Notes: generated by a model not told the origin, from the sequence alone. Shown: positions 52,273 to 62,916, counted from the first letter of the stretch. The stretch: DNA of 64,000 nucleotides from Vibrio sp. SCSIO 43135 (GCF_023716665.1 NZ_CP071860.1:1364001-1428000), one strand, 5' to 3'. Translations and numbers: made by a program.

Positions 52273-55200
52273 TTAATAAAGCGTTTTAGACAATTTGAAA
52301 GACTTAAATAGCCTCTGAGTAAACGGGTTAATGTCTGCTTCAGAGTTGAGGCGATAAATCATGTCTCCATTGTCGACCGAGAACTTGAAGTCCACAGAAG
52401 TTGGGCTCGCTGCAATAACATCACTAGAATCAAGCAACCTAAAGAATGCCCAAGGCCCTTGGATATTGATGCTGCGTGGCGACATATTGCTCTTAGTCGG
52501 AACCAGTGTCACTTTGGATACCGCAGACTCTCGCAACGTGTTTGGCCACACCAACTCAACACTCTCTCTCGGACCATGGCTATAAGCCAGATACTGACCG
52601 TCAATATTGAGCACACTACGGCGCTTATTCGTACTCAAGCGCAGAGGTTCCATAGAGAAGTTCACATCCAAAATACCTTTTCGGTTGAAGAATGCTTGTT
52701 GGATCTTTTTCGCTTGGCTGAGTTGGTCTAACACTTCTTGTCGGATAATCGATTGATTGCTGTCCGCATCGCCTACTGAAATATTCTCCTCGATGAACAT
52801 TTGTAGTTGATTGGTATAAAAGCTGTCTAATGTACCGTTAGGCGCGAAGAAGGCTTCAAAGTCACGCAGTGCTGCATCCTTTCTTGAACCTGACTTAAAC
52901 GGATAACGGTTAGAGAGTTTTTCTTCATATACGCTATACACATCCGAATACCAACGAACCTCTAGGTGTTTAATCGCCTCTTGCTTAACGACATACCAAC
53001 TTTCGTCAGCCAACTTATTGATCATGCTGTCGAGTGGCTTAGGCAAACCAGAGGCAATGCGCTTCAAAGTGTAAATTGGGTCGGCATTTTGTAATTTCAC
53101 TCTTGCTTTGGTCGCATCCAGAGCAGCTGTACCTACATCGGGAGCGTTTTGGATAGCACTTAGGTAATTTTGTAACTCTTCGACTGCTCCCAATACTTCA
53201 TTGAAATACGCTGGCTTGTCTCCAACGGGCGTGAGCATTGAATTGAGTTCAGAGAATGGCGTATCAATCATCGAGGCCACTTTGTATTTCGGTGACTTTG
53301 CAATCTCTGACTTCGCTAGCTCTTCTTTAGGCAAGTTATCGAACAGTTCTGTGTTGGAGCGAAGTGTTCTTAGTAACCTCTGCATCGGCTCAACGTTACC
53401 GGTTAGGTTTTCTAATACCGCTACCGCTTCGTTGATATCCGCAAAGTATTTCACATCAATCTCATTCAGCGCTGCACGCCATGTTTTGGTGTAATCCGCC
53501 ACGTATAGATCGCGAATCTTCCTGCGCAACGCTTGCTTGTCCGCTTCACTGAATTTCGCCGATTGAGATTGCCCCAATACCCAACTATCAATGAGTGCAA
53601 GCTCAGAGACGGATTCCGACTTTGGCATGAAATAGTTCTCAAAACCTTGCTTAGTCAGCATCTGAGGAATAAATAGTGCTTGGCTATCTGTTACGCGCTC
53701 CTGAAATACAACATCGAACACAGGGCCCACAAGGTTGCGAATGTTGATTGATGGTCCCAAGATTGTTTGCGCGTTGAGCTTCAGGTTACGATAAACACGC
53801 TGGTCATTTGGCATGAAACCAAGCTGTTGTTGAACATTGGCAATAATGGTGTCGTATGGCTTCATTACGTCTTCAGCCAGCGGATCGCCTTGTGCACGGT
53901 CTTTTGCCAAGTCAGTATGCTTCATCGCATAGTCTAAATGGCCAAGTAACTGCTCTTGAACGTATCGCTGACCAGAAAAATTACGTTGCCAATACTTGCC
54001 AAAGTAGTCGAGCACATAATCTTCATAGCGGCCGCTCTTATCTACCATCATTCGATAAACACGAAGTATCGACAATTTCTCTTCATCGGTTTTGGCATTG
54101 TTCAGATCAACGACAACGTCGGCCATCAGCAGGGGCAAGAAACGAGTCTGAAGCAAGTTCAAGTAAGTTTCTTCCACCATAGGCCCAATAGTGTGCCCTT
54201 GATACAGCCCAAAATCCGATATGTACTTTGGTTTATCACGGAAGAAGCCAAACTCCAGTGTCGCTTCACGGATTTTGTTTAACGGCTCTAACACTTCCTT
54301 CTGAGACATCGTGTTCGAACTGGATGCGAACTCCTGCTGGTATTCGTTTACCTTCGCTAACACGGCATCTGCTTGCTGACTGTTTGACAGGTAGTAACGA
54401 TGCCAAGTCCCAAACAGCAGCACAGTCGCAATCGAGCCTACCAAGGCGGTTAAAGCCATAATTCTGCGTTTTTGCCTAGTCACACGAAAATTGTCTGACG
54501 CTAGCCCCGCTTCCGGATAGATGATTTGACCAAATAATTTTGACGTGAAGTAGACGGTAGAGTTCTTGGCGTTTTGTGCAGTATTAATCGCATGCGACAA
54601 GCCGTATCGACGAGAAGCCGCATCATCAAACGCGTTAGTGGGTACACCCTGCTGATAAACAGAGGTGAAGTAAGTACCACGTACCAGCGCTGAAGTAGAG
54701 AATTGATCGCTCGATAACGCATCTTCAAAGAAACGATGAAGAATATCTTTTAGCCCTGCCATCTGGCGTGTAAAGCTATACAAAGCATTACGTTCTTCTA
54801 GTGATACCGTATCGGCTAATGCATGCGGTAGAACATTATTAATGCGCTCGACGAACTGGCCATAGTCGGTGGTAAATTCCTTCAACCAGTTATCGAGGTC
54901 ATCAACCGAATCAAGTGAGAACGTAAAGCCCAGCACTTCATCGCGCTGCGCTTTAGAGTAGTGTTTAAAGAAAGGCTCAAAACCATACATCAAATCCAGT
55001 TTGGTGAGAGCAATATAAACCGGTAAGCGTGTAGAAAGTGTTTCCATCAACTCGCGCAAGCGCGCACGCAACAAGCTTGCATAAGCCTTACGTTCTGATT
55101 CCGTACACGTTGCCAAATGTGATACGTCAACAGCCAATACAATACCATTCAGTGGACGGCGGCTGCGCGTTCTATCTAGCCAATCAACAAAATGTAGCCA

Positions 55201-55818
55201 CAAGCGTCGCTCCATTTCACCATCGTTGTCTTCACTTTTATTACCTTGAGTCAGTAGTTCACCATCAGGATCAATCAGTACCGAATCATCCCCAACCCAC
55301 CAATCGAATGAATATGGGTTCTCACTCTTTTTACCAGTCGCACGCATCACCGATGAAAACGCAAAGTTTTGACCCGAACGATTAATCAAACTGGTCTTTC
55401 CTGCATTCTCTAAGCCGAGAACTAAGTACCATGGCAATGCATACAGATAGTTACGCTTGTTGATACTTTCTTTCATACTGACCATTACTTGGTTCAGCTC
55501 TGATTCTTGTCGTTCTTCAAGTAATTTTATCGGGTCTTGCTTTAGACGCTCTTGATGCTGCTGCTCTTCGCGATAACCCACTAACGTACGCCATTGCAAT
55601 AGGCCCCACAAAGCCAATGCAGCCAAAGAAAATAGTCCGCTCGCTATCGCTCTATGGAGAACGGAAGCCAAGGGTTGCTGCTCCTTAACAACCAGCCACG
55701 GCCCTGCCCACCAAATCGCGACATTGATGAGAATAACAAGGCTAAAAAGCAGTAGTGGCAATGCACTAATGAAGCCGGGTTTTAGCTGCTTAAATAGCCC
55801 AACAATATATTTCCACAT
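52273..55818 (-). CDS. tssM: Type VI secretion inner-membrane protein TssM (IcmF/VasK)
   Basis: An 1181-residue IcmF protein. Two N-terminal membrane helices (about 15-40 and 55-75), a cytoplasmic GTPase-like domain with Walker A GLENAGKTSLIN near 137, a third helix near 455 (MALTALVGSIATVLLFGTW), and a large periplasmic part (ImcF-related and C-terminal TssJ-binding beta domain, near 1080-1181). With TssL and TssJ it makes the trans-envelope complex. AAGGAC precedes the ATG, which lies 4 bp past the tssA stop. Confidence 0.96.
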   Translation of the reverse strand: MWKYIVGLFKQLKPGFISALPLLLFSLVILINVAIWWAGPWLVVKEQQPLASVLHRAIASGLFSLAALALWGLLQWRTLVGYREEQQHQERLKQDPIKLLEERQESELNQVMVSMKESINKRNYLYALPWYLVLGLENAGKTSLINRSGQNFAFSSVMRATGKKSENPYSFDWWVGDDSVLIDPDGELLTQGNKSEDNDGEMERRLWLHFVDWLDRTRSRRPLNGIVLAVDVSHLATCTESERKAYASLLRARLRELMETLSTRLPVYIALTKLDLMYGFEPFFKHYSKAQRDEVLGFTFSLDSVDDLDNWLKEFTTDYGQFVERINNVLPHALADTVSLEERNALYSFTRQMAGLKDILHRFFEDALSSDQFSTSALVRGTYFTSVYQQGVPTNAFDDAASRRYGLSHAINTAQNAKNSTVYFTSKLFGQIIYPEAGLASDNFRVTRQKRRIMALTALVGSIATVLLFGTWHRYYLSNSQQADAVLAKVNEYQQEFASSSNTMSQKEVLEPLNKIREATLEFGFFRDKPKYISDFGLYQGHTIGPMVEETYLNLLQTRFLPLLMADVVVDLNNAKTDEEKLSILRVYRMMVDKSGRYEDYVLDYFGKYWQRNFSGQRYVQEQLLGHLDYAMKHTDLAKDRAQGDPLAEDVMKPYDTIIANVQQQLGFMPNDQRVYRNLKLNAQTILGPSINIRNLVGPVFDVVFQERVTDSQALFIPQMLTKQGFENYFMPKSESVSELALIDSWVLGQSQSAKFSEADKQALRRKIRDLYVADYTKTWRAALNEIDVKYFADINEAVAVLENLTGNVEPMQRLLRTLRSNTELFDNLPKEELAKSEIAKSPKYKVASMIDTPFSELNSMLTPVGDKPAYFNEVLGAVEELQNYLSAIQNAPDVGTAALDATKARVKLQNADPIYTLKRIASGLPKPLDSMINKLADESWYVVKQEAIKHLEVRWYSDVYSVYEEKLSNRYPFKSGSRKDAALRDFEAFFAPNGTLDSFYTNQLQMFIEENISVGDADSNQSIIRQEVLDQLSQAKKIQQAFFNRKGILDVNFSMEPLRLSTNKRRSVLNIDGQYLAYSHGPRESVELVWPNTLRESAVSKVTLVPTKSNMSPRSINIQGPWAFFRLLDSSDVIAASPTSVDFKFSVDNGDMIYRLNSEADINPFTQRLFKSFKLSKTLY

Positions 55819-55822
55819 GAAC

Positions 55823-57247
55823 TTAGTCCTTTGATTTCACTGACGTTGTGAAGTTTTCTAATTGTTCTACTAATGAAGGTTCCCAATCGGTAACCGCCAT
55901 TGCTTTGATTTGTTTATGCAGTGTTTGATAATGCTCTTGTGCCATCGCATCTAAGCTGTGGGCTTTGAGCAAATCTGCCGATAGTAAGCGCCAATAGAAT
56001 CGGTCCCTTGGCTCCGTTGCTGCGACTAATCCGTCGTTAAGCATCGAAAGTGCCACCGCGATTCCGCCTTCTTTAGCAAGAGTGAACGCTTCTTCACGTT
56101 TTTCGTTCCAATCACCCGACACGGTTTGACTACTCGAGGAATTGCTAGCAGGCCCCGCTTGTAACCACTGTTTTACGTCTTCGCTAACAAACGGCTCACC
56201 ATCTTTGAATTTCAAGTCAATGAGCGACGGTAATCGATCAATGAATTTATGTGTTTCACTCCATATCGCTTCACACCATGCTGGTTTTCCGAGGTATTCA
56301 GCGATGCGGTAGCTCATAAGTTGGCCTTCAAACCAAAAAGGCGATATCGCCAAACTGTTTTCTACTTTCCGCCATAACGCTAAATCAGGTGAGCGCATCT
56401 GGTCTTGATATTCCTTAATCCGCTCTTGAGACATAGAACGAAGAAGCGTCTCTCCAGACGGTGAGTGATCCGGAGCCGACGTCACAGACGACCAGACTGC
56501 GTAACGACGTACCCGCAGTGAAAGCTCTTGACCTGCATCTTGTTCAAACAAAAAATCGGCCACTTTGAGTAGCGTTTGTTTGCTGGACTTTTCACTGGAG
56601 TTATCAATGGCAACAGGGGCTGGCTCGATAGTATTGCTCGCAACTGATGACGATGAGTTCGGTATCACCGCCTTTTGTTCTTGTTGTTTGCGTTCTTGCG
56701 CCCGTTTAAGCTCACCTTTGATTTTTACTATAGTGATCTCCACTGCATCCGAGCCTAAGCCTAAGGAAGATACCGATTGATCGAGCTTATCTAATGCCTC
56801 CATCAACTCATCAACCGCTTGAGCATCAAACAGGTTAAAGTCCACCTTTTCGCTCACTGCCGAAAATCGTTGAATGATTTGGCTAAAGAACTTGCGACGT
56901 GGAAGCGCACCACGCTTGCCTGGCGCGGGGTAACACTCTTCCCAGTAGTGCGACATAAAATCCGCCAGCACCCACACTGAGGTGATGAAGCGCTCAGTTG
57001 ATAATCGGTTATGCAGACATTGCAGCAAGTACACAACAAGCTTCAGGTCTTTGCTTTTTTCTTTCAGCAGTTTTAACGCGCTGTGCTCGACTTCATCCCA
57101 TTGAACCGATGCATGGGATAGCGAACCCACTTTCATCATTTGATCTTCAATGAAGTCGAATAAGGAGTCATCTATCAGTCGATGTCCAATCGCGCTTTCC
57201 CCTTCGATAGGCACAACAATGCAATCACGGTATTGAGTTATTTCCAT
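55823..57247 (-). CDS. tssA: Type VI secretion protein TssA (VasJ type)
   Basis: A 474-residue protein; start at ATG 57247 (MEITQYRDCIVVP) with GGTGAG upstream. The N-terminal ImpA-N domain covers about 15-130 (IEGESAIGHRLIDDSLFDFIEDQMM; VYLLQCLHNRL; SHYWEECYPAP), a linker rich in Ser/Gln, and a C-terminal VasJ-type helical domain (about 230-474). TssA proteins recruit sheath and tube components to the baseplate and cap the growing sheath. It lies 7 bp after vasI and 4 bp before tssM. Confidence 0.93.
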   Translation of the reverse strand: MEITQYRDCIVVPIEGESAIGHRLIDDSLFDFIEDQMMKVGSLSHASVQWDEVEHSALKLLKEKSKDLKLVVYLLQCLHNRLSTERFITSVWVLADFMSHYWEECYPAPGKRGALPRRKFFSQIIQRFSAVSEKVDFNLFDAQAVDELMEALDKLDQSVSSLGLGSDAVEITIVKIKGELKRAQERKQQEQKAVIPNSSSSVASNTIEPAPVAIDNSSEKSSKQTLLKVADFLFEQDAGQELSLRVRRYAVWSSVTSAPDHSPSGETLLRSMSQERIKEYQDQMRSPDLALWRKVENSLAISPFWFEGQLMSYRIAEYLGKPAWCEAIWSETHKFIDRLPSLIDLKFKDGEPFVSEDVKQWLQAGPASNSSSSQTVSGDWNEKREEAFTLAKEGGIAVALSMLNDGLVAATEPRDRFYWRLLSADLLKAHSLDAMAQEHYQTLHKQIKAMAVTDWEPSLVEQLENFTTSVKSKD

Positions 57248-57254
57248 TTTAAAC

Positions 57255-57917
57255 TCACCACCCACAGCGTTGTTTTAAAGCAGACAAAGACTGGTTAAGT
57301 TGTTGAGACTCGAATTCCAATCCATCGAGCTCCGCAGAGTTCGAACGAAGCACCAGTTTATCTAGCCGTGCCATTGCCCTCATCATTTCTATCGCTGGCA
57401 GCCCTCTTCCCGAGGAAAATACTAGCCCTGTTTCATCACTGCGCCAGTGCTGAACGGCACTTCCAACAACGGAGATAGTCACTCGGCCATCTTCTAGCTC
57501 GCTGGGTAAGATGACTTCCACCCGACTAATATTGTCGATACAGCTCATTTGAAGGGTTGGGTACTCAAGTTCGCTATCGCTTTTAGGTTGATTGATCGCA
57601 GGTAAAGTCAGCCATGCGTTACTGCCTTTACCTTCTCCCTTAGTATTAACCTGAGCTGTATGCGTATTCTTAGTACGCAAAGCTTCACTGTTCATCGCTC
57701 GAGTCCAAGAAACCGGCACACCACTAAAACTCGATGACTCAGCCATTGGAACCGGCGTATCAAACAACTCATCAAAGCAAGCTAATCGCTCTAAACGCTC
57801 ATCTATCGCGGTGCACTGTTTCGCCTCGGCCACAAGTTCAATATCAGTGGCATAAGCCAAGCTGCTAGAGAAAGCCAGCAAGCCTATACCTAGCGTATTT
57901 CCAAGGCTTGTCTTCAT
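57255..57917 (-). CDS. vasI: Type VI secretion-associated protein VasI (TagO-like)
   Basis: A 220-residue exported protein. Start at ATG 57917, overlapping the vasH stop (ATGA), with GGAG 9 nt upstream. A signal peptide (MKTSLGNTLGIGLLAFSSSL, ending LAYA) precedes a mature part that starts with a short Cys-containing repeat (AKQCTAIDERLERLACFDELFD), as in VasI, and continues as a beta-rich domain (SCIDNISRVEVILPSELEDGRVTIS). It corresponds in position to VCA0118. It is a T6SS accessory of unclear role. Confidence 0.87.
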   Translation of the reverse strand: MKTSLGNTLGIGLLAFSSSLAYATDIELVAEAKQCTAIDERLERLACFDELFDTPVPMAESSSFSGVPVSWTRAMNSEALRTKNTHTAQVNTKGEGKGSNAWLTLPAINQPKSDSELEYPTLQMSCIDNISRVEVILPSELEDGRVTISVVGSAVQHWRSDETGLVFSSGRGLPAIEMMRAMARLDKLVLRSNSAELDGLEFESQQLNQSLSALKQRCGW

Positions 57918-59497
57918 GACGCTTCGATCTCCAGCTTCAAACATTTGTAAGCCAGAGTGCGCTTTGGCATACCCAGACTTTTTGCAGCTTTAGCCCTATC
58001 TCCTGAGTAATGACTTAAACGAGCATGAATAATTTGGTACTCATAATCCTTAACGGCTTGCTTCAAATCATTAATTTCGCTGAAGTCACGAACAGGCGTA
58101 GCCATGACTTCTCCACCTTGAACAACATCGCTGACATGGCTGATGGGTGAAACACTTGATGGAATACTGGCAGCACAATGCAATCGGTGAGTAAAGCAAT
58201 CGGCTTCAACCTGAGTATTGTCTTGAGTCTGGGCACAGCCAAACTCAATTAAGTGTTTAAGCTCTCTCACATTGCCAGGGAAAGAGTGCTTGTTGAGGCA
58301 ATCAATCGCTTTGTAGTGAACACCACGAATTTGGGTATTGTGGTGGACATTGTAATGTTTCACGAAGTGCTGACTCAGCAGTTCGATATCTTCTACCCGC
58401 TGCTTCAAAGTAGGCAGCGTGAGCGGGTACTGATATAACCGGTAGTAAAGATCTTGTCTAAAGGCTTTAGTACGTACTTGCTCAATCAGGTTCACGTGAG
58501 TTGCAGAAACGAGGCGAAAATCTGAGCTTTGTTCTTGCTTGCTACCTACAGGCCTAAATGATTTCGATTCCAGCACACGCAACAACTTTGCCTGCAATGA
58601 AAGTGGCATATCCCCAATTTCGTCTAAGAATAAAGTTCCGCCATCAGCTTGAGCAATAAGACCTTGCTTATCGCTATCTGCTCCCGAAAATGCACCTTTG
58701 CTATAACCAAACAGCTCACTTTCGAGTAGGTTGTCGGGGATGGCCGCACAGTTAATAGCAATAAATGGTGCATTTGCGCGGGTAGAGAAGTCATGTACAG
58801 CTTGAGCGACTAGCTCTTTCCCCGTGCCGGTTTCCCCTTGGATCATGACAGAAAGTTGTGATGACGCAGCGCTGACTACTTGCTCTCGCAGAGCAACCAT
58901 TGCATTGCTTTCGCCCAGAAGGGTGCGGCTCAACTGGTTGCACTTATTTTGTCGCTCAGTATCGCGCGTGTAATTAGTCAAAGATTCAGATAAATCGATT
59001 TTGGCACGTTCTTCTTTGACCATTTCGTTTAGAAGTGACCACTGGTTGGAGAAAACGTCTACATACTTGATGAAAGTTGGATCAGCAAACAAGTTTTCTA
59101 GTTCAGAGGTATCGCCAATCGCTAGCAATATCGACTGTACTCGACTGACTCCCAATGGCAGTGGCTGGATCAGTACATGCCCAAACATACCCACACTAGA
59201 AGTCAGTTGTCCGAACGCGCGGTTCGAGCGCCAAAATACCAGTTCATCAGAGGTTAATAGCATTGATTGAGCCGATTGCAGCACATGAGCAAACGGCGCA
59301 TCAAAATCAGATACTGACCAAGAATAGGATTTTTCACTACCACATGGCTCCAGCATGCGACCATCCTGATTAGGCACCAGCAGCATGCATTCATCGAGTC
59401 GTAAATTACGTTTTATTGTCTCGACGAAGCTTGCTGCTAAAACATCTGGTCGACGTTGGCTGACAAGCTCCGTGGCTGACATTAGCCAATCACTCAT
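57914..59497 (-). CDS. vasH: Sigma-54-dependent T6SS activator VasH
   Basis: A 527-residue bacterial enhancer-binding protein. An N-terminal GAF-like sensor (about 1-180), AAA+ domain (about 190-430: Walker A GETGTGKE, Walker B GGTLFLDEIGDM) and a C-terminal Fis-type HTH (GDRAKAAKSLGMPKRTLAYK). The sigma-54 contact loop reads GAFSGA, a conservative Thr-to-Ser change from GAFTGA. In V. cholerae VasH activates the hcp operons with RpoN. It lies 2 bp after clpV within the T6SS operon, so secretion and its activation are co-expressed. AGAGG precedes the ATG. Confidence 0.95.
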   Translation of the reverse strand: MSDWLMSATELVSQRRPDVLAASFVETIKRNLRLDECMLLVPNQDGRMLEPCGSEKSYSWSVSDFDAPFAHVLQSAQSMLLTSDELVFWRSNRAFGQLTSSVGMFGHVLIQPLPLGVSRVQSILLAIGDTSELENLFADPTFIKYVDVFSNQWSLLNEMVKEERAKIDLSESLTNYTRDTERQNKCNQLSRTLLGESNAMVALREQVVSAASSQLSVMIQGETGTGKELVAQAVHDFSTRANAPFIAINCAAIPDNLLESELFGYSKGAFSGADSDKQGLIAQADGGTLFLDEIGDMPLSLQAKLLRVLESKSFRPVGSKQEQSSDFRLVSATHVNLIEQVRTKAFRQDLYYRLYQYPLTLPTLKQRVEDIELLSQHFVKHYNVHHNTQIRGVHYKAIDCLNKHSFPGNVRELKHLIEFGCAQTQDNTQVEADCFTHRLHCAASIPSSVSPISHVSDVVQGGEVMATPVRDFSEINDLKQAVKDYEYQIIHARLSHYSGDRAKAAKSLGMPKRTLAYKCLKLEIEAS

Positions 59498-59499
59498 CG

Positions 59500-62115
59500 T
59501 TACACTACCTCTCCAATGAATTCACCTTCGCTCGCTTTGAGAGAGATACGTTGCACGTCCTCTTTCGACGCTAACTTGTTAAGCAGAGCAAGAGAAACTG
59601 GCGGAAGCAATTGGCCTTCAATAATCGCTTCCAGCATACGAGCACCATTTTCGGAACGTGTTGCGCGAGTTAAGATTTCTTCAATCAAGCTCGGCTCGAT
59701 ATCTACCTCAGCGCCATATCGCTGTTTGAACAGGCTTTCTAAGCGGCTTAGCTTACCTTTCACGATTTGCTCCAACACCTCTTTGTTCAGAGGTAGATAA
59801 GGCACAGTTTCCATACGCGCTAGCAGTGCAGGTTTAAAGAAAGCTGCAAGCTCTGGGTACAAAGCATCTTCAAGGCGCTCTGGGGTATCAGCGTGGTCAA
59901 CAATCGTCTGGAAACCAAGGTTAGAAGTCAGGAAGAACACCACATTTTGGCAGTCAATCAAGCGTCCTTCACCGTCAGCAAGCTCCCCTTTATCAAATGC
60001 TTGGTAGAAAATATTCAACACTTCTGGGTGTGCTTTTTCTACTTCGTCGAGCAACACCACTGAATACGGCATTTTACGAATCGCTTCTGTTAACACGCCG
60101 CCTTCACCGTAGCCAACATAACCAGGAGGAGAACCAATTAAGCGAGAAACAGTATGCTTTTCTTGGTACTCGGACATATTGATAGTCGTGAGGAATTGCT
60201 TACCGCCATATAACTGCTGAGCGAGTTGAACAACGGTTTCTGTTTTACCGACACCACTCGGTCCAACGAGTAAAAATGCACCTTTTGGTCGTCCAGGACG
60301 ACGAAGATCAGCTCGCGCAGTCAGTAGGTGGCGGTGAATGGTTGCAATTGCGGTGTCCTGCCCCTTAATCGCTTCACCTAGAATGCTGGTGAGATTAGTG
60401 ATCTTTTCCAGCTCATCACTATTCATTTGGTCAACGGGCACGCCAGTCCAATCAGCGATGACTTCCGCGACTTGCATCGCATCAACTTGTGGATGAATAA
60501 GTAATTCGTTGTGCGGGATTTCATCAAGAAGTTGATACTGCTGTTTGATTTCTTGCGTCAACGCAGCTATTTGGTCGCGCTGTTCTGGCTCCAGATCTTC
60601 AAGGTCGCTTAATTCTGATAGCTGACGGCGAAGCTCAAGAATCTGTTCAACAGCCTCTTTTTGCATCCCCCAACTCGCCATTAAAGCGTCACGCTCAAGC
60701 TCGTCTTGCGCTTCTTTCTCCTGAAGTGAAGCTAGGCGCTCAATATCAATTTCTTGGCCGATGTATTTAGCGCGTTGAAGCATATCAATCTCAAGCTGAC
60801 GCTGATGGCAGGCTGACTCCAAAAATGCTAAACGCTTCGGTGGCGTTGTCATATTTATCGCAATGCGCGCACATGCGGTATCCAGAACGTCAATGGCTTT
60901 GTCTGGTAGCTGTCGCCCTGAGATATAACGAGCGGAAAGTTCAGCCGCCGCTCTTAACGCATCATCGCTGATCAAAACATTATGAGATTGCTCATAAACA
61001 CCATTCAGGCCACGTAAAATATCCACCGCTTGGTCAATACTCGGCTCATCGAGCTTAACCAGTTGAAAACGACGAGTCAGTGCTGGGTCTTTTTCAAAGT
61101 ATTTTTTGTATTCCTTCCATGTTGTTGCAGCGACTGTGCTCAACTCACCACGGGCAAGCGCCGGTTTGAGCAAGTTAGCAGCGTCACTGCCACCTTCTTG
61201 GTTTCCAGAACCGATCAAGGTGTGTGCTTCGTCAATGAATAAAATGATTGGCTTCGCCGATTGCTTGATGGCGTCGATGATCCCTTTGAGGCGCTTTTCG
61301 AACTCTCCTTTCACCGAAGCTCCCGCTTGAAGCAAGCCAAGGTCAAGAGATAGTAGCTCAACATCTTTGAGCATCGTTGGTACGTTACCCGCAACCACGC
61401 GCAGGGCAAGCCCTTCAATCATCGCGCTTTTGCCCACGCCAGCATCGCCAACTACAATTGGGTTGTTCTTACGACGACGGCACAGAATGTCGATCATCAG
61501 GTTGATTTCATTTTCACGACATAAAACAGGGTCTAACGCGTTATTTCGAGCTTGTTCAGTTACATTAGTGCAGTACTTTCCAAGTACACTGCTGTCTTCA
61601 ACCGCTAACCCTTTGTGAGCTGAAGCTTCGTGAACAACTGCCGTTTCCGCAGAATCTTTAACAATAAGATCAAATTCTTTGCGCAGAGTTTCAGTGTTGA
61701 TCGAGTCAAGCTGACCAATAAGGGCGAAAGACAGATAGCGATCTTTACGAGCCAGTGCGGCTAGGAATATAGCGCCAGAGCGAAGCTCTGTTTGAGACAG
61801 TTCAGTGGTAGAAAGCAGCCACGCTTCCTGAAGCAACTCGACCAATAGAGGAGAAAATGCAGGGTAAGACTCCAATGCTTGTTCACGCGAGAAGCTTTCA
61901 ACAATCGCTTGGTTAACCAATTCCACCTCAACATTGGCCGCTTTTAAAATCGCGCGCACGTCAGACAGTGGATTCTCTATCAAAATCGATAAGAAATGTT
62001 CAATGGTAACTTCACTGTGCTGTCTCTCGATGCATAGAGACGCAGCTTGCTCAAGGGCCAATTTACTTTGTTCGTTGAGCTTAGAAATAAGTGTTGGTAA
62101 TTCAATACGGATCAT
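59500..62115 (-). CDS. clpV: Type VI secretion AAA+ ATPase ClpV (TssH)
   Basis: An 871-residue ClpB-like unfoldase. Start at ATG 62115 (MIRIELPTLI), with AGGTGA upstream. A Clp-N domain (about 1-155) binds the sheath, followed by two AAA+ rings: Walker A GDAGVGKS near 225 and GPSGVGKTE near 600, with Walker B IILFIDEAHTL and VVLLDEVEKAH. The middle region has the ClpB-like coiled coil. ClpV disassembles contracted TssBC sheaths for recycling. It follows tssL by 27 bp. Confidence 0.97.
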   Translation of the reverse strand: MIRIELPTLISKLNEQSKLALEQAASLCIERQHSEVTIEHFLSILIENPLSDVRAILKAANVEVELVNQAIVESFSREQALESYPAFSPLLVELLQEAWLLSTTELSQTELRSGAIFLAALARKDRYLSFALIGQLDSINTETLRKEFDLIVKDSAETAVVHEASAHKGLAVEDSSVLGKYCTNVTEQARNNALDPVLCRENEINLMIDILCRRRKNNPIVVGDAGVGKSAMIEGLALRVVAGNVPTMLKDVELLSLDLGLLQAGASVKGEFEKRLKGIIDAIKQSAKPIILFIDEAHTLIGSGNQEGGSDAANLLKPALARGELSTVAATTWKEYKKYFEKDPALTRRFQLVKLDEPSIDQAVDILRGLNGVYEQSHNVLISDDALRAAAELSARYISGRQLPDKAIDVLDTACARIAINMTTPPKRLAFLESACHQRQLEIDMLQRAKYIGQEIDIERLASLQEKEAQDELERDALMASWGMQKEAVEQILELRRQLSELSDLEDLEPEQRDQIAALTQEIKQQYQLLDEIPHNELLIHPQVDAMQVAEVIADWTGVPVDQMNSDELEKITNLTSILGEAIKGQDTAIATIHRHLLTARADLRRPGRPKGAFLLVGPSGVGKTETVVQLAQQLYGGKQFLTTINMSEYQEKHTVSRLIGSPPGYVGYGEGGVLTEAIRKMPYSVVLLDEVEKAHPEVLNIFYQAFDKGELADGEGRLIDCQNVVFFLTSNLGFQTIVDHADTPERLEDALYPELAAFFKPALLARMETVPYLPLNKEVLEQIVKGKLSRLESLFKQRYGAEVDIEPSLIEEILTRATRSENGARMLEAIIEGQLLPPVSLALLNKLASKEDVQRISLKASEGEFIGEVV

Positions 62116-62142
62116 TTTGATCACCTAGCCTTGTTGTTATTA

Positions 62143-62916
62143 TTAGAGTATTTGATTGAGTTGGTTAATGACGTCTGACGATTTGTTGTGAAGTAGGTAG
62201 GAGTAGCCTAAAAACACACCTACCCAAACAACGACAAAGCCAACCAATATTGACCAAACGGGAATTTGTGTACTGAGTTTGTACTTAGACTTCACAACAT
62301 GTTCCGTCGCTTTGGTAAGCTCTTGAGGCTGACGTTCCTCCAGGCCATTCAGCAGTTCGTATAATTTTTTAACGACTTTTTCTCGCTCACTGCTACCGTT
62401 TTCCATTACTCGATATTTGCCTTCAAAGCCAAGCGTTAAACAGCGATAGATGAATTCCAGCAGTACCCGGTAACGGGTCGGCTCATTTTCTAACCGTCCT
62501 AGGATGGTGAACACTTTCTCGCCTCCCCACGTTTCATCGTGGAAGCGAGACAACATTGAGTGCTCGGCCCAAACGCTAGACGCCCCCCAAGGCGTTCCCA
62601 TCACCGACTCATCGAGAAATGCACAAAGTACATATCGGTAAGCCATTAGCACTGCGTGTTCATGGCCTTGCTCGGTGAGTTCTATTTCAATGGCTTTGAT
62701 CTCTTCGACCGTCTGCTTGTAAATCGAGTCGATATTGTCACACTCAACTAAAGAGCGTACGCGTAAAGCCAAACCAAATAACGGCGTGGAAGCATCGATT
62801 AACGGGTTATCGTTAAAGCCTCTGAGCTGGAACCAGTAGTCTTGATCGTGATTGATCTGTTCAACGTTATCGAACAGTAGCTCGTTGAATTTATTGTTAG
62901 ATTGTGTCACATCCAT
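62143..62916 (-). CDS. tssL: Type VI secretion inner-membrane protein TssL (DotU/VasF)
   Basis: A 257-residue DotU-family protein. The cytoplasmic part (about 20-200) has the family stretches NPLIDASTPLFGLALRVR, YVLCAFLDESVMGTPWG and HDETWGGEKVF, and a single C-terminal membrane helix (about 221-245, WSILVGFVVVWVGVFLGYSYLL). There is no peptidoglycan-binding OmpA domain, as in the short TssL. It joins TssM in the membrane complex and contacts TssK. AAGGAG precedes the ATG, two bases after the tssK stop. Confidence 0.95.
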   Translation of the reverse strand: MDVTQSNNKFNELLFDNVEQINHDQDYWFQLRGFNDNPLIDASTPLFGLALRVRSLVECDNIDSIYKQTVEEIKAIEIELTEQGHEHAVLMAYRYVLCAFLDESVMGTPWGASSVWAEHSMLSRFHDETWGGEKVFTILGRLENEPTRYRVLLEFIYRCLTLGFEGKYRVMENGSSEREKVVKKLYELLNGLEERQPQELTKATEHVVKSKYKLSTQIPVWSILVGFVVVWVGVFLGYSYLLHNKSSDVINQLNQIL

